The notes under the pieces are model-generated. The model was not told the DNA's origin and ran no database searches. It worked only from the letters and a program-made list of their open reading frames with translations. Shown here piece by piece: positions 53,697 through 62,561 of a DNA stretch of 64,000 bases (position 1 is its first letter; every line of letters begins with the position of its first letter). Made by a program: the position numbers and the translations under genes. Origin of the DNA: Betaproteobacteria bacterium (GTDB lineage: Bacteria; Pseudomonadota; Gammaproteobacteria; Burkholderiales; Rhodocyclaceae); contig JAHRYW010000002.1 in NCBI GenBank assembly GCA_020621865.1, forward strand, positions 74,778 to 138,777, read 5' to 3'.

Positions 53697-54830
53697 GGGT
53701 TCGAGGCGGATGATCTTGCCGCGGCTGCCGTCGATCAATAGATAGAGGAAACCGTCCGGGCCGTTGCGAACGTCGCGGATGCGCCCGAGTTCGCCTTGCA
53801 GCAGGCGTTCTTCGCGGACGACGCGTTCCCCGTCCAGCGTCAGGCGGACCAGCATCTGGCCTTTCAGGGCGCCGACGAACAGGTTGCCGCGCCAGGCCGG
53901 AAAGCGGTCGCCGGTGTAGAACGCCATGCCGGAAGGGGCGATCGACGGCGTCCATTGCCACAGCGGCTGGACCATGCCGGCCCTGGCCGTGCCTTCGCCG
54001 ATGCTCGTCCCGGTAATGTAGTTGCGGCCATAGGTGATGACCGGCCAGCCGTAGTTCCGGCCGGCGCGGATGATGTTGATCTCGTCGCCGCCCTGCGGGC
54101 CGTGCTCGTGCGCCCAGAGTTCGCCGCTTTGCGGATGCAGCGCGGCGCCCTGGATGTTGCGGTGGCCGAGCGTGAATTTTTCGGGCCAGGCGCCGGCCTT
54201 GCCGACGAAAGGATTGTCGGCCGGCACCCGGCCGTCGTCATGCAGGCGGATCACCGACCCGCCATGGTCGTCGAGATGCTGGGCGCGCTCCTTGTCGCCG
54301 CGTTCGCCGAGCGTGATGTAGAGAAAGCCCTGGCGGTCGAACACCAGGCGCGAGCCGAAATGATGGCTGGTCGTCGATTTCGGCTGCATACGGAAGATCA
54401 CCGCGACGTCGCGCAGGGCGTGGCCATCGAGCCGGCCACGCAGGACCTCGGTGCCGTAGCCGTCGGCGCCGGCGCCGGCGTAGGAGAGATAGACCCAGCC
54501 GTTGCGGGCGAAGTCCGGATGCAGTGCGACATCGAGCAGGCCGCCCTGGTTGATCGCCACCACCGGCGGGACGCCGGCGACCGGCTGGGGATCGAGCCGG
54601 CCATCGGCGTCGACCAGGCGTAGCCGGCCGGGCCGTTCGGTCACCAGCTTGCGGCCATCCGGCAGGAAGGCCAGGCCCCAGGGTGAATCGAGGCCTTGGG
54701 TGACAGTGATCGTGCGGAAGTGCTGGGCTTGCCCCTGAGCAATTGCGCCGGGTGCGCAGAGGCCAAGAAGCAGCAGCCAGGGTATGGCGCTCGCCAACGC
54801 ACTCCATGCCGACAATCCCGGTATCTTCAT
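53688..54830 (-). CDS. PQQ-type soluble aldose sugar dehydrogenase (YliI-like)
   Basis: A 380-residue periplasmic beta-propeller enzyme. A signal peptide (LLLLGLCAPGAIA) precedes repeats with the Asd/YliI hallmarks: LDSPWGLAFLPDGRKLVTERPGRL, INQGGLLDVALHPDF, ITLGERGDKERAQ, TLGHRNIQGAALHPQSGELWAHEHGPQGGDEIN and NYGWPVITYGRNY. These provide the PQQ and calcium sites. It oxidises the C1 hydroxyl of sugars. A dispersed repeat lies 20-55 bases upstream of the start. Confidence 0.92.
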   Translation of the reverse strand: MKIPGLSAWSALASAIPWLLLLGLCAPGAIAQGQAQHFRTITVTQGLDSPWGLAFLPDGRKLVTERPGRLRLVDADGRLDPQPVAGVPPVVAINQGGLLDVALHPDFARNGWVYLSYAGAGADGYGTEVLRGRLDGHALRDVAVIFRMQPKSTTSHHFGSRLVFDRQGFLYITLGERGDKERAQHLDDHGGSVIRLHDDGRVPADNPFVGKAGAWPEKFTLGHRNIQGAALHPQSGELWAHEHGPQGGDEINIIRAGRNYGWPVITYGRNYITGTSIGEGTARAGMVQPLWQWTPSIAPSGMAFYTGDRFPAWRGNLFVGALKGQMLVRLTLDGERVVREERLLQGELGRIRDVRNGPDGFLYLLIDGSRGKIIRLEPSP

Positions 54831-54848
54831 GACAGCACCTCGGCGTTT

Positions 54849-54885
54849 TGAATTCTGGCCATTTATCGGGGTGACCGTGGCATTT
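54849..54885 (-). repeat. dispersed modular repeat, copy 11 (short form)
   Basis: On the minus strand: AAATGCCACGGTCACCCCG, ATAAAT, GGCCAGAATTCAAAA. One base differs in the head (GCC for GCT). It is intergenic, just upstream of the sugar dehydrogenase gene. Confidence 0.65.
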
Positions 54886-54920
54886 GCCCAGGGTCGCCGC
54901 TGTTCGACTGGGTGACGGGC

Positions 54921-54947
54921 AAAAAAATCCCCGCCACCAGGGCGGGG
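54921..54947 (-). terminator. intrinsic terminator of the micro-operon
   Basis: Read on the minus strand, CCCCGCC-loop-GGCGGGG is followed by TTTTTTT. It lies 50 bases downstream of the 59-residue ORF. Confidence 0.85.
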
Positions 54948-54996
54948 AAACAGGGAGTTCTCGAATCGGGGGATATTCGAGAGGAGGGTAAATCAG

Positions 54997-55176
54997 TCAG
55001 CGCTTGCTGCGCCTCTTCAGGATCTGGCGGCTCACTGCGATGATGGCGCCGGCGGCAATTGCGGCAATGACTGCCTTCAGCGGCTCGGCCTGGCCTTCGG
55101 TCAGCCAGTCGAAACCGGTGACACCAACGAAGACGCCAAGCGACTCGCTGATCGGCAGGTTGTCCGCAAAGGCCAT
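54997..55176 (-). CDS. 59-residue small membrane protein, unknown
   Basis: Too short for the ORF track. It reads MAFADNLPISESLGVFVGVT, then FDWLTEGQAEPLKAV, a hydrophobic helix IAAIAAGAIIAVSRQIL and a basic KRRSKR end. The start ATG overlaps the preceding stop (TGATG), so translation is coupled. A strong terminator follows and codon use matches real genes of the window. A single C-terminal helix with a positive tail suggests a cytoplasmic-side membrane peptide. No family recognised. Confidence 0.6.
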   Translation of the reverse strand: MAFADNLPISESLGVFVGVTGFDWLTEGQAEPLKAVIAAIAAGAIIAVSRQILKRRSKR

Positions 55177-55277
55177 CAGCGTGCCTTGCGAACGGGGATG
55201 GTGGCCAGCGCCGGCTGGGCGGGGGCCAGCTGGAACAGATATTGGCGGGTTGCTTCGATAAATTGCTTGATGTTCAT
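55176..55277 (-). CDS. 33-residue (or 49-residue) small protein, unknown
   Basis: MNIKQFIEATRQYLFQLAP followed by AQPALATIPVRKAR and a stop that overlaps the next ATG. AAGGAAA lies eight or so bases before the ATG at 55277. An in-frame ATG at 55325 would add 16 acidic and basic residues (EENKTHQEAEKETTK). Amphipathic N-terminal helix; no family recognised. It is the first gene of a two-gene unit between the RstAB-like operon and the sugar dehydrogenase. Confidence 0.5.
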   Translation of the reverse strand: MNIKQFIEATRQYLFQLAPAQPALATIPVRKAR

Positions 55278-55421
55278 TTTGGTCGTTTCCTTTTCAGCCT
55301 CTTGATGGGTTTTGTTTTCTTCCATGCCTCGCATTCTAGGGAGGCGCCGGCCAAGCGTCTGTTGCGCGAGCGTTGTCGAGCGGTAACCAGTTTTGATCTT
55401 CTGTGACGCTTTGTAACCGCC

Positions 55422-56858
55422 CTAGCGCCGGGCCTTCCAGGTCAGCGTGAAGCGGGCACCGCCGAGCGGCGAGGCGTCGGCCGTCGCCGTGCCGCCGTGC
55501 AGTTCGAGAACGCGGCGGGCGATGGCCAGGCCGAGCCCGTAGCCGCCGGTCGAGCGGTCGCGCGAGCGGTCGAGTCGGGTGAAGGCCGAGAAGATGTGTT
55601 CGCGTTCTTCCGGCGGAATGCCGATGCCATCGTCGTCGACGTGGATCAGGATGTTGTCGCCAAGCATTTCGGCGTTGACCGAGATGCGCTTGGCAGCATA
55701 TTTGAAGGCGTTGCGCAGCAGGTTGCGCAGGGCGTAGGGCATGGCCTTGCGGTCGAGGTCTACGCAGAGGCCTTCCGGCAGCTTTTCGGTATCAACCGAG
55801 ACCTCGAGCTGGCGGCCAAGCAGGCGGACGGCATCGACCTCGTCGCTCAGCCAGTCGGCGAATTTGACCGTGGACAGGTGCGCTTCTGGGGCTTCGCGCT
55901 CGAAGCGGGCGTAGGTCAGGCTGGTGTCGATCAACTGGTCGAGTTCGTCGAGGTCGGCTTCCATCATTGCCCACAGCCGCTCGCGTTCTTCGCGTTGGTC
56001 GGTTTCGGAGAGCATTTCCAGCGCAAAGCGCATGCGGGCAATCGGCGTGCGCAGTTCGTGCGAGATGCCGCAGGACAGTTCGCGGTGGGTGGCGAGCAGT
56101 TGCCGGATGCGCTCGGCCATGCTGTTCATGGTGTCCGACAGCGGCGCGAATAGTTGCGTACGGGCGGCCGGCGAGCGGGCGTCGAAATGACCGTCGCCGA
56201 GATCGCGGGCCGTCTGTCGCAGGGTTTCCAGGTCGCGCCAGACGGGGCGGATCCAGAACCACAGGGCGACCGCGAAAATGACGCCGATCAGGCTCCAGGT
56301 CAGCAGGCGCAGGCGCAGTTCGAGCGGCAGGCGATCTGTCACTTCAGGATTGCGGTTCGAGGCCAGCGGGCCGACGACCAGCACCTGGCTGGAGGTGCCG
56401 AGGCGGTGATACATGATGTCGCCGGCGTGGTCGATGGCGATGTCGCCGGCATCAAGCTTGTTGACCTGATCGTTGGTCAGCTTGCGGTCGAGCGTCATGC
56501 GCTCGACGATGCCCAGGCGATAGGAGAATTTCTCGTCGAGTTCCTTGATCGTCTTTTGCCACTCGCGGCGCGGATGGCGGAACAGTTCGTCCTCGATCAG
56601 GGTGATCGTGCCGCGCATGAAGCGGCGTGCGTAGTCGTCGGTGATGCCGCGCTGGGCGGTGGAGATGACGAAATCGGCAGTAAAGGCGATGGCGACGAAA
56701 GACCCCATCGCCAGCAGGTAAAAGTTGAAGAACAGCTTGGACAGGCTGTAGCGCCCGCCGCGCCAGCGCGGCAGCGAAACCCGGAAGAGCGAGCGTGCGA
56801 GGCCGAGGCTGCGCTCCTTGCCGGTCGATTCGGGCGGTGGCCCCTCAGTTCCAGTCAT
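55422..56858 (-). CDS. RstB-like sensor histidine kinase
   Basis: A 478-residue membrane kinase. TM1 (FFNFYLLAMGSFVAIAFTADFVI) and TM2 (LLTWSLIGVIFAVALWFWI) bracket a periplasmic domain (about 65-195), then a HAMP domain, the dimerisation box SCGISHELRTPIARMRFALEM and the catalytic domain (NLLRNAFKYA, DDDGIGIPPEEREHIFSAFTRLD, GGYGLGLAIARRV). It resembles RstB, including its domain lengths and motifs. It overlaps the regulator gene by 14 bases. The signal is not known. Confidence 0.9.
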   Translation of the reverse strand: MTGTEGPPPESTGKERSLGLARSLFRVSLPRWRGGRYSLSKLFFNFYLLAMGSFVAIAFTADFVISTAQRGITDDYARRFMRGTITLIEDELFRHPRREWQKTIKELDEKFSYRLGIVERMTLDRKLTNDQVNKLDAGDIAIDHAGDIMYHRLGTSSQVLVVGPLASNRNPEVTDRLPLELRLRLLTWSLIGVIFAVALWFWIRPVWRDLETLRQTARDLGDGHFDARSPAARTQLFAPLSDTMNSMAERIRQLLATHRELSCGISHELRTPIARMRFALEMLSETDQREERERLWAMMEADLDELDQLIDTSLTYARFEREAPEAHLSTVKFADWLSDEVDAVRLLGRQLEVSVDTEKLPEGLCVDLDRKAMPYALRNLLRNAFKYAAKRISVNAEMLGDNILIHVDDDGIGIPPEEREHIFSAFTRLDRSRDRSTGGYGLGLAIARRVLELHGGTATADASPLGGARFTLTWKARR

Positions 56859-57546
56859 GCTTGCTGAACAGGTAGCCCTTGCCGCGCACGGTCTTGATGC
56901 GCGTCGGGTTTTCCGGGTCGTCGTTCAGCTTCTTGCGCAGGCGTGAGATGCGGGCGTCGATCGAGCGGTCGAGTCCGTCGAAGCCGATGCCACGCAGTTC
57001 CTGCAACAGGTCGTCGCGCGACAGGACATTGCCGGCGTGGTTGGCGAGCAGCCACAGCAGGTCGAATTCGGCGGTGGTCAGATCGATGGTCTGGCCGGCC
57101 AGCGAGGCGGTACGGGTCGCCTGGCTGATCTTGAACTGGCCGAAGACCATGTTGTCCGACTCGCCGTTTGCTGCTTCGGGGCTCGGCAGGCGGCGCAGCA
57201 GAGCCTTGATGCGGGCCAGCAACACACGCGGCTGGACCGGTTTGGCGATGTAGTCGTCGGCGCCCATCTCGAGGCCGAGGATTTGATCGAAATCCTCGTC
57301 GCGCGCCGTCAGCATGAGGATCACGCCGCGGTATTGCGAGCGCACGGCGCGGCAGACCTCGAAACCGTCCTTGCCGGGTAGCATCACGTCAAGGATGACC
57401 AGATCGGGTTGTTCGGCCAGGATGCGCGCCTCGGCGGTATCGCCGCGCGGTTCGATGCTGACGTCGAGATCGTTCTTGGTCAGGTATTCGGCCGTCAGTT
57501 CGGCCAGTCGTTCGTCGTCTTCGACGAGCAGGATGCGTGTATTCAT
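56845..57546 (-). CDS. RstA-like OmpR-family response regulator
   Basis: A 233-residue regulator. The receiver domain has the acidic pair VEDDERL, phospho-acceptor Asp in ILDVMLPGKDG, Thr in MLTARDE and Lys in YIAKPVQP. The winged-helix domain (about 135-230) ends in ARISRLRKKLNDDPENPTRIKTVRGKGYLF. It is the first gene of the two-component operon. The 129 bp upstream, divergent from dsbB, shows no obvious self-binding repeat. Confidence 0.93.
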   Translation of the reverse strand: MNTRILLVEDDERLAELTAEYLTKNDLDVSIEPRGDTAEARILAEQPDLVILDVMLPGKDGFEVCRAVRSQYRGVILMLTARDEDFDQILGLEMGADDYIAKPVQPRVLLARIKALLRRLPSPEAANGESDNMVFGQFKISQATRTASLAGQTIDLTTAEFDLLWLLANHAGNVLSRDDLLQELRGIGFDGLDRSIDARISRLRKKLNDDPENPTRIKTVRGKGYLFSKHDWN

Positions 57547-57675
57547 CCGGCTATCTTAACGGCCGGCCGGTTGCCGGTCCACCGTGCCGCGCTTGCCTGT
57601 CCCATTGGAGTGTTTCGCGGGCATCGCCGGCATGCCTTAGAATCCCGGTTGTCCGTCGATTTAGGAATGGTCTTG

Positions 57676-58173
57676 ATGATTTTCTCGAAAGTGCCCTTGC
57701 GGGCCTGGTTCGCAACGCTGGCGCTGGGCTGTTTCGGCCTCGTCACCGCTGGCATGGTGTTGCAAGAGATCTACCACCTGGCGCCGTGTCCGCTGTGCAT
57801 CTTCCAGCGTCTGCTCTACATGGTGATCGGTGGCCTCGGCCTGCTCGGCTTTGCGCTGCCTTCGGCACGCCTGCTATGGGCCGGGCTGATCGGCGCCTTG
57901 GCGGTGCTTGGCACCGGTGTTGCGGCCTACCAGACTTGGATGCAGGCTTACCCGCATCTGGCGCCGGAATGCAGCTTCACCGATCCGAACATGATTGAGC
58001 GCCTGGTGGACTGGCTGGGCATGGAGTGGCCGTCGCTGTTCCTGGCCACCGGTTTTTGCACCAGTCGTGAATGGGAGCTGTTTGGCCTGTCGATGGCCAA
58101 CTGGTCGGTGCTGGTCTTTGCCGGCATCGTGGCTTACGTCTGGCTCTTCCTGCTGCGCAGGCAGCAGGCCTGA
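57676..58173 (+). CDS. dsbB: disulfide bond formation protein B
   Basis: A 165-residue four-helix inner-membrane protein that reoxidises DsbA using quinone. The first redox pair is APCPLCIFQR; the second periplasmic loop has PECSFTD and GFCTS. The start at 57676 is chosen because AGGA lies nine bases before it, though an ATG three codons upstream is possible. It ends at a bidirectional terminator shared with rpmG. Confidence 0.93.
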   Translation: MIFSKVPLRAWFATLALGCFGLVTAGMVLQEIYHLAPCPLCIFQRLLYMVIGGLGLLGFALPSARLLWAGLIGALAVLGTGVAAYQTWMQAYPHLAPECSFTDPNMIERLVDWLGMEWPSLFLATGFCTSREWELFGLSMANWSVLVFAGIVAYVWLFLLRRQQA

Positions 58174-58181
58174 AAAAACAA

Positions 58182-58205
58182 AACCCGCCGAAAGGCGGGT
58201 TTGTC
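58182..58205. terminator. bidirectional terminator between dsbB and rpmG
   Basis: AACCCGCC-GAAA-GGCGGGTTT with A-rich and T-rich flanks on both sides. It sits 9 bases after the dsbB stop and 20 bases beyond the rpmG stop. Confidence 0.85.
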
Positions 58206-58224
58206 GAATGCCGGAGGAGCTGAA

Positions 58225-58392
58225 TTACTTCAGCTTCACTTCCTTGTAAGCGACGTGCTTACGTGCCTTCGGGTCGTACTTCATGAACTCCAGCTTTTCA
58301 GGCGTCGTGCGCTTGTTCTTGGAGGTGGTATAGAAGTGACCGGTACCAGCTGTGGATTCCAGCTTGATTTTTTCGCGACCGCCTTTAGCCAT
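58225..58392 (-). CDS. rpmG: 50S ribosomal protein L33
   Basis: A 55-residue protein missing from the ORF track. It reads [20 protein letters not shown], then [20 protein letters not shown] and [15 protein letters not shown]. It is the Cys-minus (zinc-independent) form of L33, as in E. coli. AAGGAAGGATACGAAAA precedes the ATG. It follows rpmB by 19 bases; rpmB-rpmG is the standard order. Confidence 0.97.
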   Translation of the reverse strand: MAKGGREKIKLESTAGTGHFYTTSKNKRTTPEKLEFMKYDPKARKHVAYKEVKLK

Positions 58393-58411
58393 TTTTCGTA
58401 TCCTTCCTTAA

Positions 58412-58645
58412 TCAGACTTCGCCACGGGCGCGCAGGTCGGCCAGGACGGAATCGATGCCGTTCTTGTCGATCAGACGCAGGCCGGCGTTGGAAACGCGCA
58501 GACGCACGAAGCGGTTTTCAGTTTCAACCCAGAAGCGGCGATACTGCAGATTCGGCAGGAAGCGGCGCTTCGTTTTGTTATTGGCGTGGGAAACGTTGTT
58601 CCCAACCATCGGGCCTTTACCCGTTACTTGGCAGACTCGCGCCAT
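58412..58645 (-). CDS. rpmB: 50S ribosomal protein L28
   Basis: A 77-residue protein: [34 protein letters not shown] at the N-terminus and [29 protein letters not shown] at the end. The start at 58645 is standard for L28; the 121-aa track ORF adds untranslated leader. It lies between radC and rpmG, all leftward. Confidence 0.97.
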   Translation of the reverse strand: MARVCQVTGKGPMVGNNVSHANNKTKRRFLPNLQYRRFWVETENRFVRLRVSNAGLRLIDKNGIDSVLADLRARGEV

Positions 58646-58727
58646 GATGGTGCTCCAGAATTCGCTAGAAGAAAGCCCGGGAGTATAACAATAACTCCTG
58701 AATCCATTCAAGGGGTTTTGTGTTTTT

Positions 58728-59408
58728 TCATAGCAATCCCCGTTCGGCGAAGGAGAGCGGGGGAGTATGACCGGCAACGATGAAATGGTCGAGCAGCTTG
58801 ACGTCGACCAGGGCCAGCGCGTCTTTCAGCGAGCGGGTCAGCATCTCGTCGGCGCGCGACGGTTCGGCGATGCCGGACGGGTGGTTGTGCGCCAGGATGA
58901 CTGCCGCAGCATTGTGGGCCAGTGCCGCCTTGACCACTTCGCGCGGGTAGACGGAGGTCTGGGTCAGCGTGCCGGTGAACAGTTCCTCGGCCTTGAGTAG
59001 CCGGTTCTGGGCGTCGAGCCACAGGGCCATGAAGACTTCGTGGCCGCGGCTGCCCAATTTGAGCCGCAGCCAGTCGCGGACTTTGCCTGGCGAGGTGAAG
59101 CTGTCGCGGACGGCCATTTCCTGGGTCAGGGCGCGGCGGGCCAGTTCGAAGCTGGCTTTCAGTTGTGCCGCCTTGGCCATGCCGATGCCGGAGACGCTGG
59201 CCAGTTCGGCCAGCGAGGCGTCGACCAGGGTCGTCAGCTGGCCGTCGAAACGCTGCAACAGGTCGCGCGCCAGATCGACAGCGCTTTTTCCCCGGACGCC
59301 GACCCGCAGATAGATGGCCAGCAATTCGGCGTCGGACAGGGCTTCCGGGCCGTGCGCCAGCAGGCGCTCGCGCGGTCGTTCGCCTTCGGGCCAGTCGGTA
59401 ATCGCCAT
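58728..59408 (-). CDS. radC: RadC/YicR JAB-domain protein
   Basis: A 226-residue protein with an N-terminal helix-hairpin-helix region ([22 protein letters not shown]) and a JAB/MPN metalloprotease-like domain with [12 protein letters not shown] and the metal motif [20 protein letters not shown] (HxH...D). The name reflects an old assignment; a DNA-repair role is unproven. It is divergent from coaBC (47 bp). Confidence 0.95.
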   Translation of the reverse strand: MAITDWPEGERPRERLLAHGPEALSDAELLAIYLRVGVRGKSAVDLARDLLQRFDGQLTTLVDASLAELASVSGIGMAKAAQLKASFELARRALTQEMAVRDSFTSPGKVRDWLRLKLGSRGHEVFMALWLDAQNRLLKAEELFTGTLTQTSVYPREVVKAALAHNAAAVILAHNHPSGIAEPSRADEMLTRSLKDALALVDVKLLDHFIVAGHTPPLSFAERGLL

Positions 59409-59455
59409 ATTCTTTTCCAGTAGAATGAGCGGAGTCCAATTCTAATGGCAAGACA

Positions 59456-60646
59456 ATGGAATTATCGGGAAAACGCATCGTACTTGGCGTCACTGGCGGC
59501 ATTGCCGCCTACAAGGCGGCAGAACTGGTCCGCCTGCTCGGCAAGGCGGGCGCCGAGGTGCAGGTGGCGATGACCGAGGGGGCGACGCACTTCGTCACCG
59601 CGACGACCTTCCAGGCGCTGTCCGGCCGGCCGGTCTATCTCGACCAGTGGGATGCGCGGATGCCGAACGCCATGGCGCACATCGACCTGTCGCGGCAGGC
59701 CGACCTGATCCTGGTCGCCCCGGCTTCGGCTGATTTCCTGGCCCGCATCGCCCACGGTATGGCCGACGACCTGCTGGCAACCATGGTGCTGGCCCGCGAT
59801 TGCCCGCTGCTGGTGGCGCCGGCGATGAACCGCCAGATGTGGGAAAACCCGGCGACGCAACGCAATATCGTACAACTGCAGGCCGATGGCGTAGCTATCC
59901 TCGGCCCGGCCAGCGGCGAGCAGGCCTGCGGCGAAGTCGGCGCCGGTCGGATGCTGGAGCCGGAGGAAATCCTTGAGGAAACGATTGCCTTCTTCGCGCC
60001 CAAGGTGCTGGCCGGTCGGAAGGTTTTGATTACTGCCGGGCCGACCTTCGAGGCCATCGACCCGGTGCGCGGCATCACCAACCTGTCGTCGGGACGGATG
60101 GGCTATGCCGTGGCCCGCGCCGCGCGGCAGGCTGGCGCGCAGGTGACGCTGGTCTCCGGGCCGGTCGGCTTGGCGGCGCCGCAGGGCGTCGACCGCGTGA
60201 ATGTGCGTAGCGCGCTCGACATGCATGCCGAGGTGATGGTCCGGGCCGCCGCGGCGGATGTGTTCATCGCCGTGGCCGCGGTGGCCGATTACCGCGTCGC
60301 CAATGCCGCCGGGCACAAATTGAAGAAGGACGCCGGCGGTATTCCGCCGATTGAACTGGTCGAGAACCCGGACATCCTGGCCGAAGTGGCGGCGATGGCG
60401 GGCGGGCCGTTCTGCGTCGGTTTCGCGGCCGAGAGCCGCAATCTCGAAGAATATGCGCAGACCAAGCGGCGCAAGAAGAATATCCCGCTGATTGCCGGCA
60501 ACCTGATCCAGGACGGCTTCGGCGGCGACGACAACCGGCTGGTGTTGTTCGACGATGCCGGTGTCCATCCGCTGACGCCGGCACCCAAATCGGTGCTGGC
60601 CCGGCAACTGATCGAACACATCGCCCAACTCACAGGAAAACACTGA
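59456..60646 (+). CDS. coaBC: bifunctional phosphopantothenoylcysteine decarboxylase/synthetase
   Basis: A 396-residue enzyme of coenzyme A synthesis. The N-terminal flavin CoaC domain (about 1-185) has [39 protein letters not shown] and [17 protein letters not shown], with Cys in [14 protein letters not shown]. The CoaB domain (about 186-396) has [38 protein letters not shown] and [12 protein letters not shown]. Its stop overlaps the dut start (TGATG). Confidence 0.96.
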   Translation: MELSGKRIVLGVTGGIAAYKAAELVRLLGKAGAEVQVAMTEGATHFVTATTFQALSGRPVYLDQWDARMPNAMAHIDLSRQADLILVAPASADFLARIAHGMADDLLATMVLARDCPLLVAPAMNRQMWENPATQRNIVQLQADGVAILGPASGEQACGEVGAGRMLEPEEILEETIAFFAPKVLAGRKVLITAGPTFEAIDPVRGITNLSSGRMGYAVARAARQAGAQVTLVSGPVGLAAPQGVDRVNVRSALDMHAEVMVRAAAADVFIAVAAVADYRVANAAGHKLKKDAGGIPPIELVENPDILAEVAAMAGGPFCVGFAAESRNLEEYAQTKRRKKNIPLIAGNLIQDGFGGDDNRLVLFDDAGVHPLTPAPKSVLARQLIEHIAQLTGKH

Positions 60647-61095
60647 TGCATCAGATCGACATCAAGATTCTCGACAACCGCCTGCGCGAAACGCCGCCAC
60701 AGTATGCGACACCGGGTTCGGCCGGCCTCGATCTGCGCGCCTGCATCGAAGCGCCGCTGCATGTCGAACCGGGCCAGACGACGCTGGTGCCGACCGGCAT
60801 GGCGATTCACCTGGCCGATCCCGGCCTGGCGGCGATGATCCTGCCGCGCTCGGGGCTGGGGCACAAGCACGGTATCGTGCTCGGCAACCTGGTCGGGTTG
60901 ATCGACAGCGATTACCAGGGCGAACTGATGGTCTCGGTGTGGAATCGAGGCCATGCCGGTTTCACGATCAATCCGCTTGACCGCATCGCGCAGCTGGTCA
61001 TCGTGCCGGTGTTGCAGGTCGGCTTCAATATCGTCGACGATTTCGACGCCAGCCATCGCGGCGAAGGTGGGTTCGGCAGCACCGGCCACGGCTGA
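60646..61095 (+). CDS. dut: dUTP diphosphatase
   Basis: A 149-residue trimeric dUTPase with all five motifs: GSAGLDLRA (I), [11 protein letters not shown] (II), [13 protein letters not shown] (III), [10 protein letters not shown] (IV) and [10 protein letters not shown] (V). It prevents uracil incorporation into DNA and supplies dUMP. coaBC-dut is a common proteobacterial pair. Confidence 0.97.
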   Translation: MHQIDIKILDNRLRETPPQYATPGSAGLDLRACIEAPLHVEPGQTTLVPTGMAIHLADPGLAAMILPRSGLGHKHGIVLGNLVGLIDSDYQGELMVSVWNRGHAGFTINPLDRIAQLVIVPVLQVGFNIVDDFDASHRGEGGFGSTGHG

Positions 61096-61097
61096 TT

Positions 61098-61137
61098 ATT
61101 TCAATTTTGGCCAAAATAACCGGCCGACCCTAGCATT
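61098..61137 (-). repeat. dispersed modular repeat, copy 12 (CTA-joined short form)
   Basis: On the minus strand: AAATGCTAGGGTCGGCCGG, TTATTTT, GGCCAAAATTGAAA. The head reads CTAGGG rather than CTACGG, exactly what a deletion between the two CTA triplets of the long form would leave. It lies between the dut stop and the shared terminator. Confidence 0.75.
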
Positions 61138-61141
61138 TAAC

Positions 61142-61170
61142 AAAAAACCGGGCCATTGGCCCGGTTTTTT
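61142..61170. terminator. bidirectional terminator between dut and pntB
   Basis: AAAAAACCGGGCC-ATT-GGCCCGGTTTTTT, symmetric on both strands. Confidence 0.9.
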
Positions 61171-61187
61171 GTTGGTGCGGCGGTAGA

Positions 61188-62561
61188 TCAGCCCATCGCC
61201 TTCAAATGCTGGATGATCTCCCCGGCCATCGGCTGGGCATCGCCGTAGAGCATCCGGCAGTTGTCGGTATAGAACAGCGCATTCTCCACCCCCGAGTAAC
61301 CCGTACCCTTGCCCCGCTTGATCACGATCACGTTCTGCGCCTGGTCGGCATTGAGGATCGGCATGCCGTAGATCGAGCTGGCCTTGTCGGTCCGGGCGCT
61401 CGGATTGACCACGTCGTTGGCGCCGATGATCAGCGCCACGTCGGCCTGACCGAACTCGCCGTTGATTTCCTCCAGATCGAAAATCTTGTCGTAAGGCACG
61501 CCGGCCTCGGCCAGCAGCACGTTCATGTGGCCCGGCATGCGCCCGGCCACCGGGTGGATGGCGAACTTCACCTCGACCCCGGCTTCTTCGAGGATGGAGG
61601 TCATCTCCCAGACCTTATGCTGGGCATGCGCCACCGCCATGCCGTAGCCCGGCACGATGATGACCTTGGAGGCGTAACGCATCATCGCCGCCGCATCGAT
61701 CGGCCCGACCTCCTTCATCGATCCGCTGATCGCCTCGCCGGGGCCGGAAGCGACCATCGGCGTGAACAGGATGTTGGATAGCGGACGGTTCATCGCCTTG
61801 GCCATCAGCTGGGTCAAGAGCGTACCGGCCGCGCCGACCACGATGCCGGCGATGATCAGTGCCGGGTTGCCCAGCACGTAGCCTTCGAAGCCGACGGCCA
61901 GGCCGGTGAAGGCATTGAACAGCGAGATCACCACCGGCATGTCGGCGCCGCCGATCGGCAGCGTGACGATCAGGCCGAGGATCAGCGAGATGGCGAAAAA
62001 GAACAGGATCAACTCCGGCTTGGCTGGCGCGAAGGCGACCATGGCGATCCCGAGGCCGATGGCGTTTAGCGCCAGGATCACATTGACCGCATTCTGGGCC
62101 GGCAGGCGGATGGCCTTCTTCAGCACCCCTTGCAATTTCGCCCAGGCAACGCAGGAGCCGGTGAAGGACACCGCGCCGATCAGCGCGCCGAGCACGGCGA
62201 GGATGGTCGTCACGGTGCTGTGCGCATCGCCCTTGGCGAACTCGATGGCGGCAATCGCCGCCGCCGCACCGCCGCCCATGCCGTTGTAGATGGCGACCAT
62301 CTGCGGCATGTCGGTCATCTTGACCTTCTTGCCGGAGATCCAGGCGGCCGCACCACCGAGACCCAAGGCGGCGACCATCAGGGCGAGGTTCTTCAGGCCG
62401 GGAACCAGGAAGGTGCCGGCAATGGCGATCAGCATGCCGTAGCCGGCGAGGACGATGCCTTTACGGGCACTGGCCGGGGAGCTCATGCCCTTCAGGCCGA
62501 AGATGAAGAGCAGCGCGCCGAGGAACCAGGCGCCTTGAACGTAGAGGGGGAGGCTCATCAT
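61188..62561 (-). CDS. pntB: NAD(P) transhydrogenase subunit beta
   Basis: A 457-residue subunit: about eight membrane helices (domain II) followed by the NADP(H)-binding domain III (about 280-457: VPGYGMAVAHAQHKVWEM, FAIHPVAGRMPGHMNVLLAEAGVPYDKIFDLEEIN, GANDVVNPSARTDKASSIYGMPIL, VIKRGKGTGYSGVENALFY). It uses the proton gradient to make NADPH from NADH. The start may be 62561 (ATGA overlap with pntAB) or one codon later. Confidence 0.96.
   Translation of the reverse strand: MMSLPLYVQGAWFLGALLFIFGLKGMSSPASARKGIVLAGYGMLIAIAGTFLVPGLKNLALMVAALGLGGAAAWISGKKVKMTDMPQMVAIYNGMGGGAAAAIAAIEFAKGDAHSTVTTILAVLGALIGAVSFTGSCVAWAKLQGVLKKAIRLPAQNAVNVILALNAIGLGIAMVAFAPAKPELILFFFAISLILGLIVTLPIGGADMPVVISLFNAFTGLAVGFEGYVLGNPALIIAGIVVGAAGTLLTQLMAKAMNRPLSNILFTPMVASGPGEAISGSMKEVGPIDAAAMMRYASKVIIVPGYGMAVAHAQHKVWEMTSILEEAGVEVKFAIHPVAGRMPGHMNVLLAEAGVPYDKIFDLEEINGEFGQADVALIIGANDVVNPSARTDKASSIYGMPILNADQAQNVIVIKRGKGTGYSGVENALFYTDNCRMLYGDAQPMAGEIIQHLKAMG

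Noticed and set aside
55378-55430. Two GGTTAC words as RstA-type binding sites
   Set aside because: They are 30 bp apart, which does not fit the usual 10-11 bp spacing of OmpR-family direct repeats.
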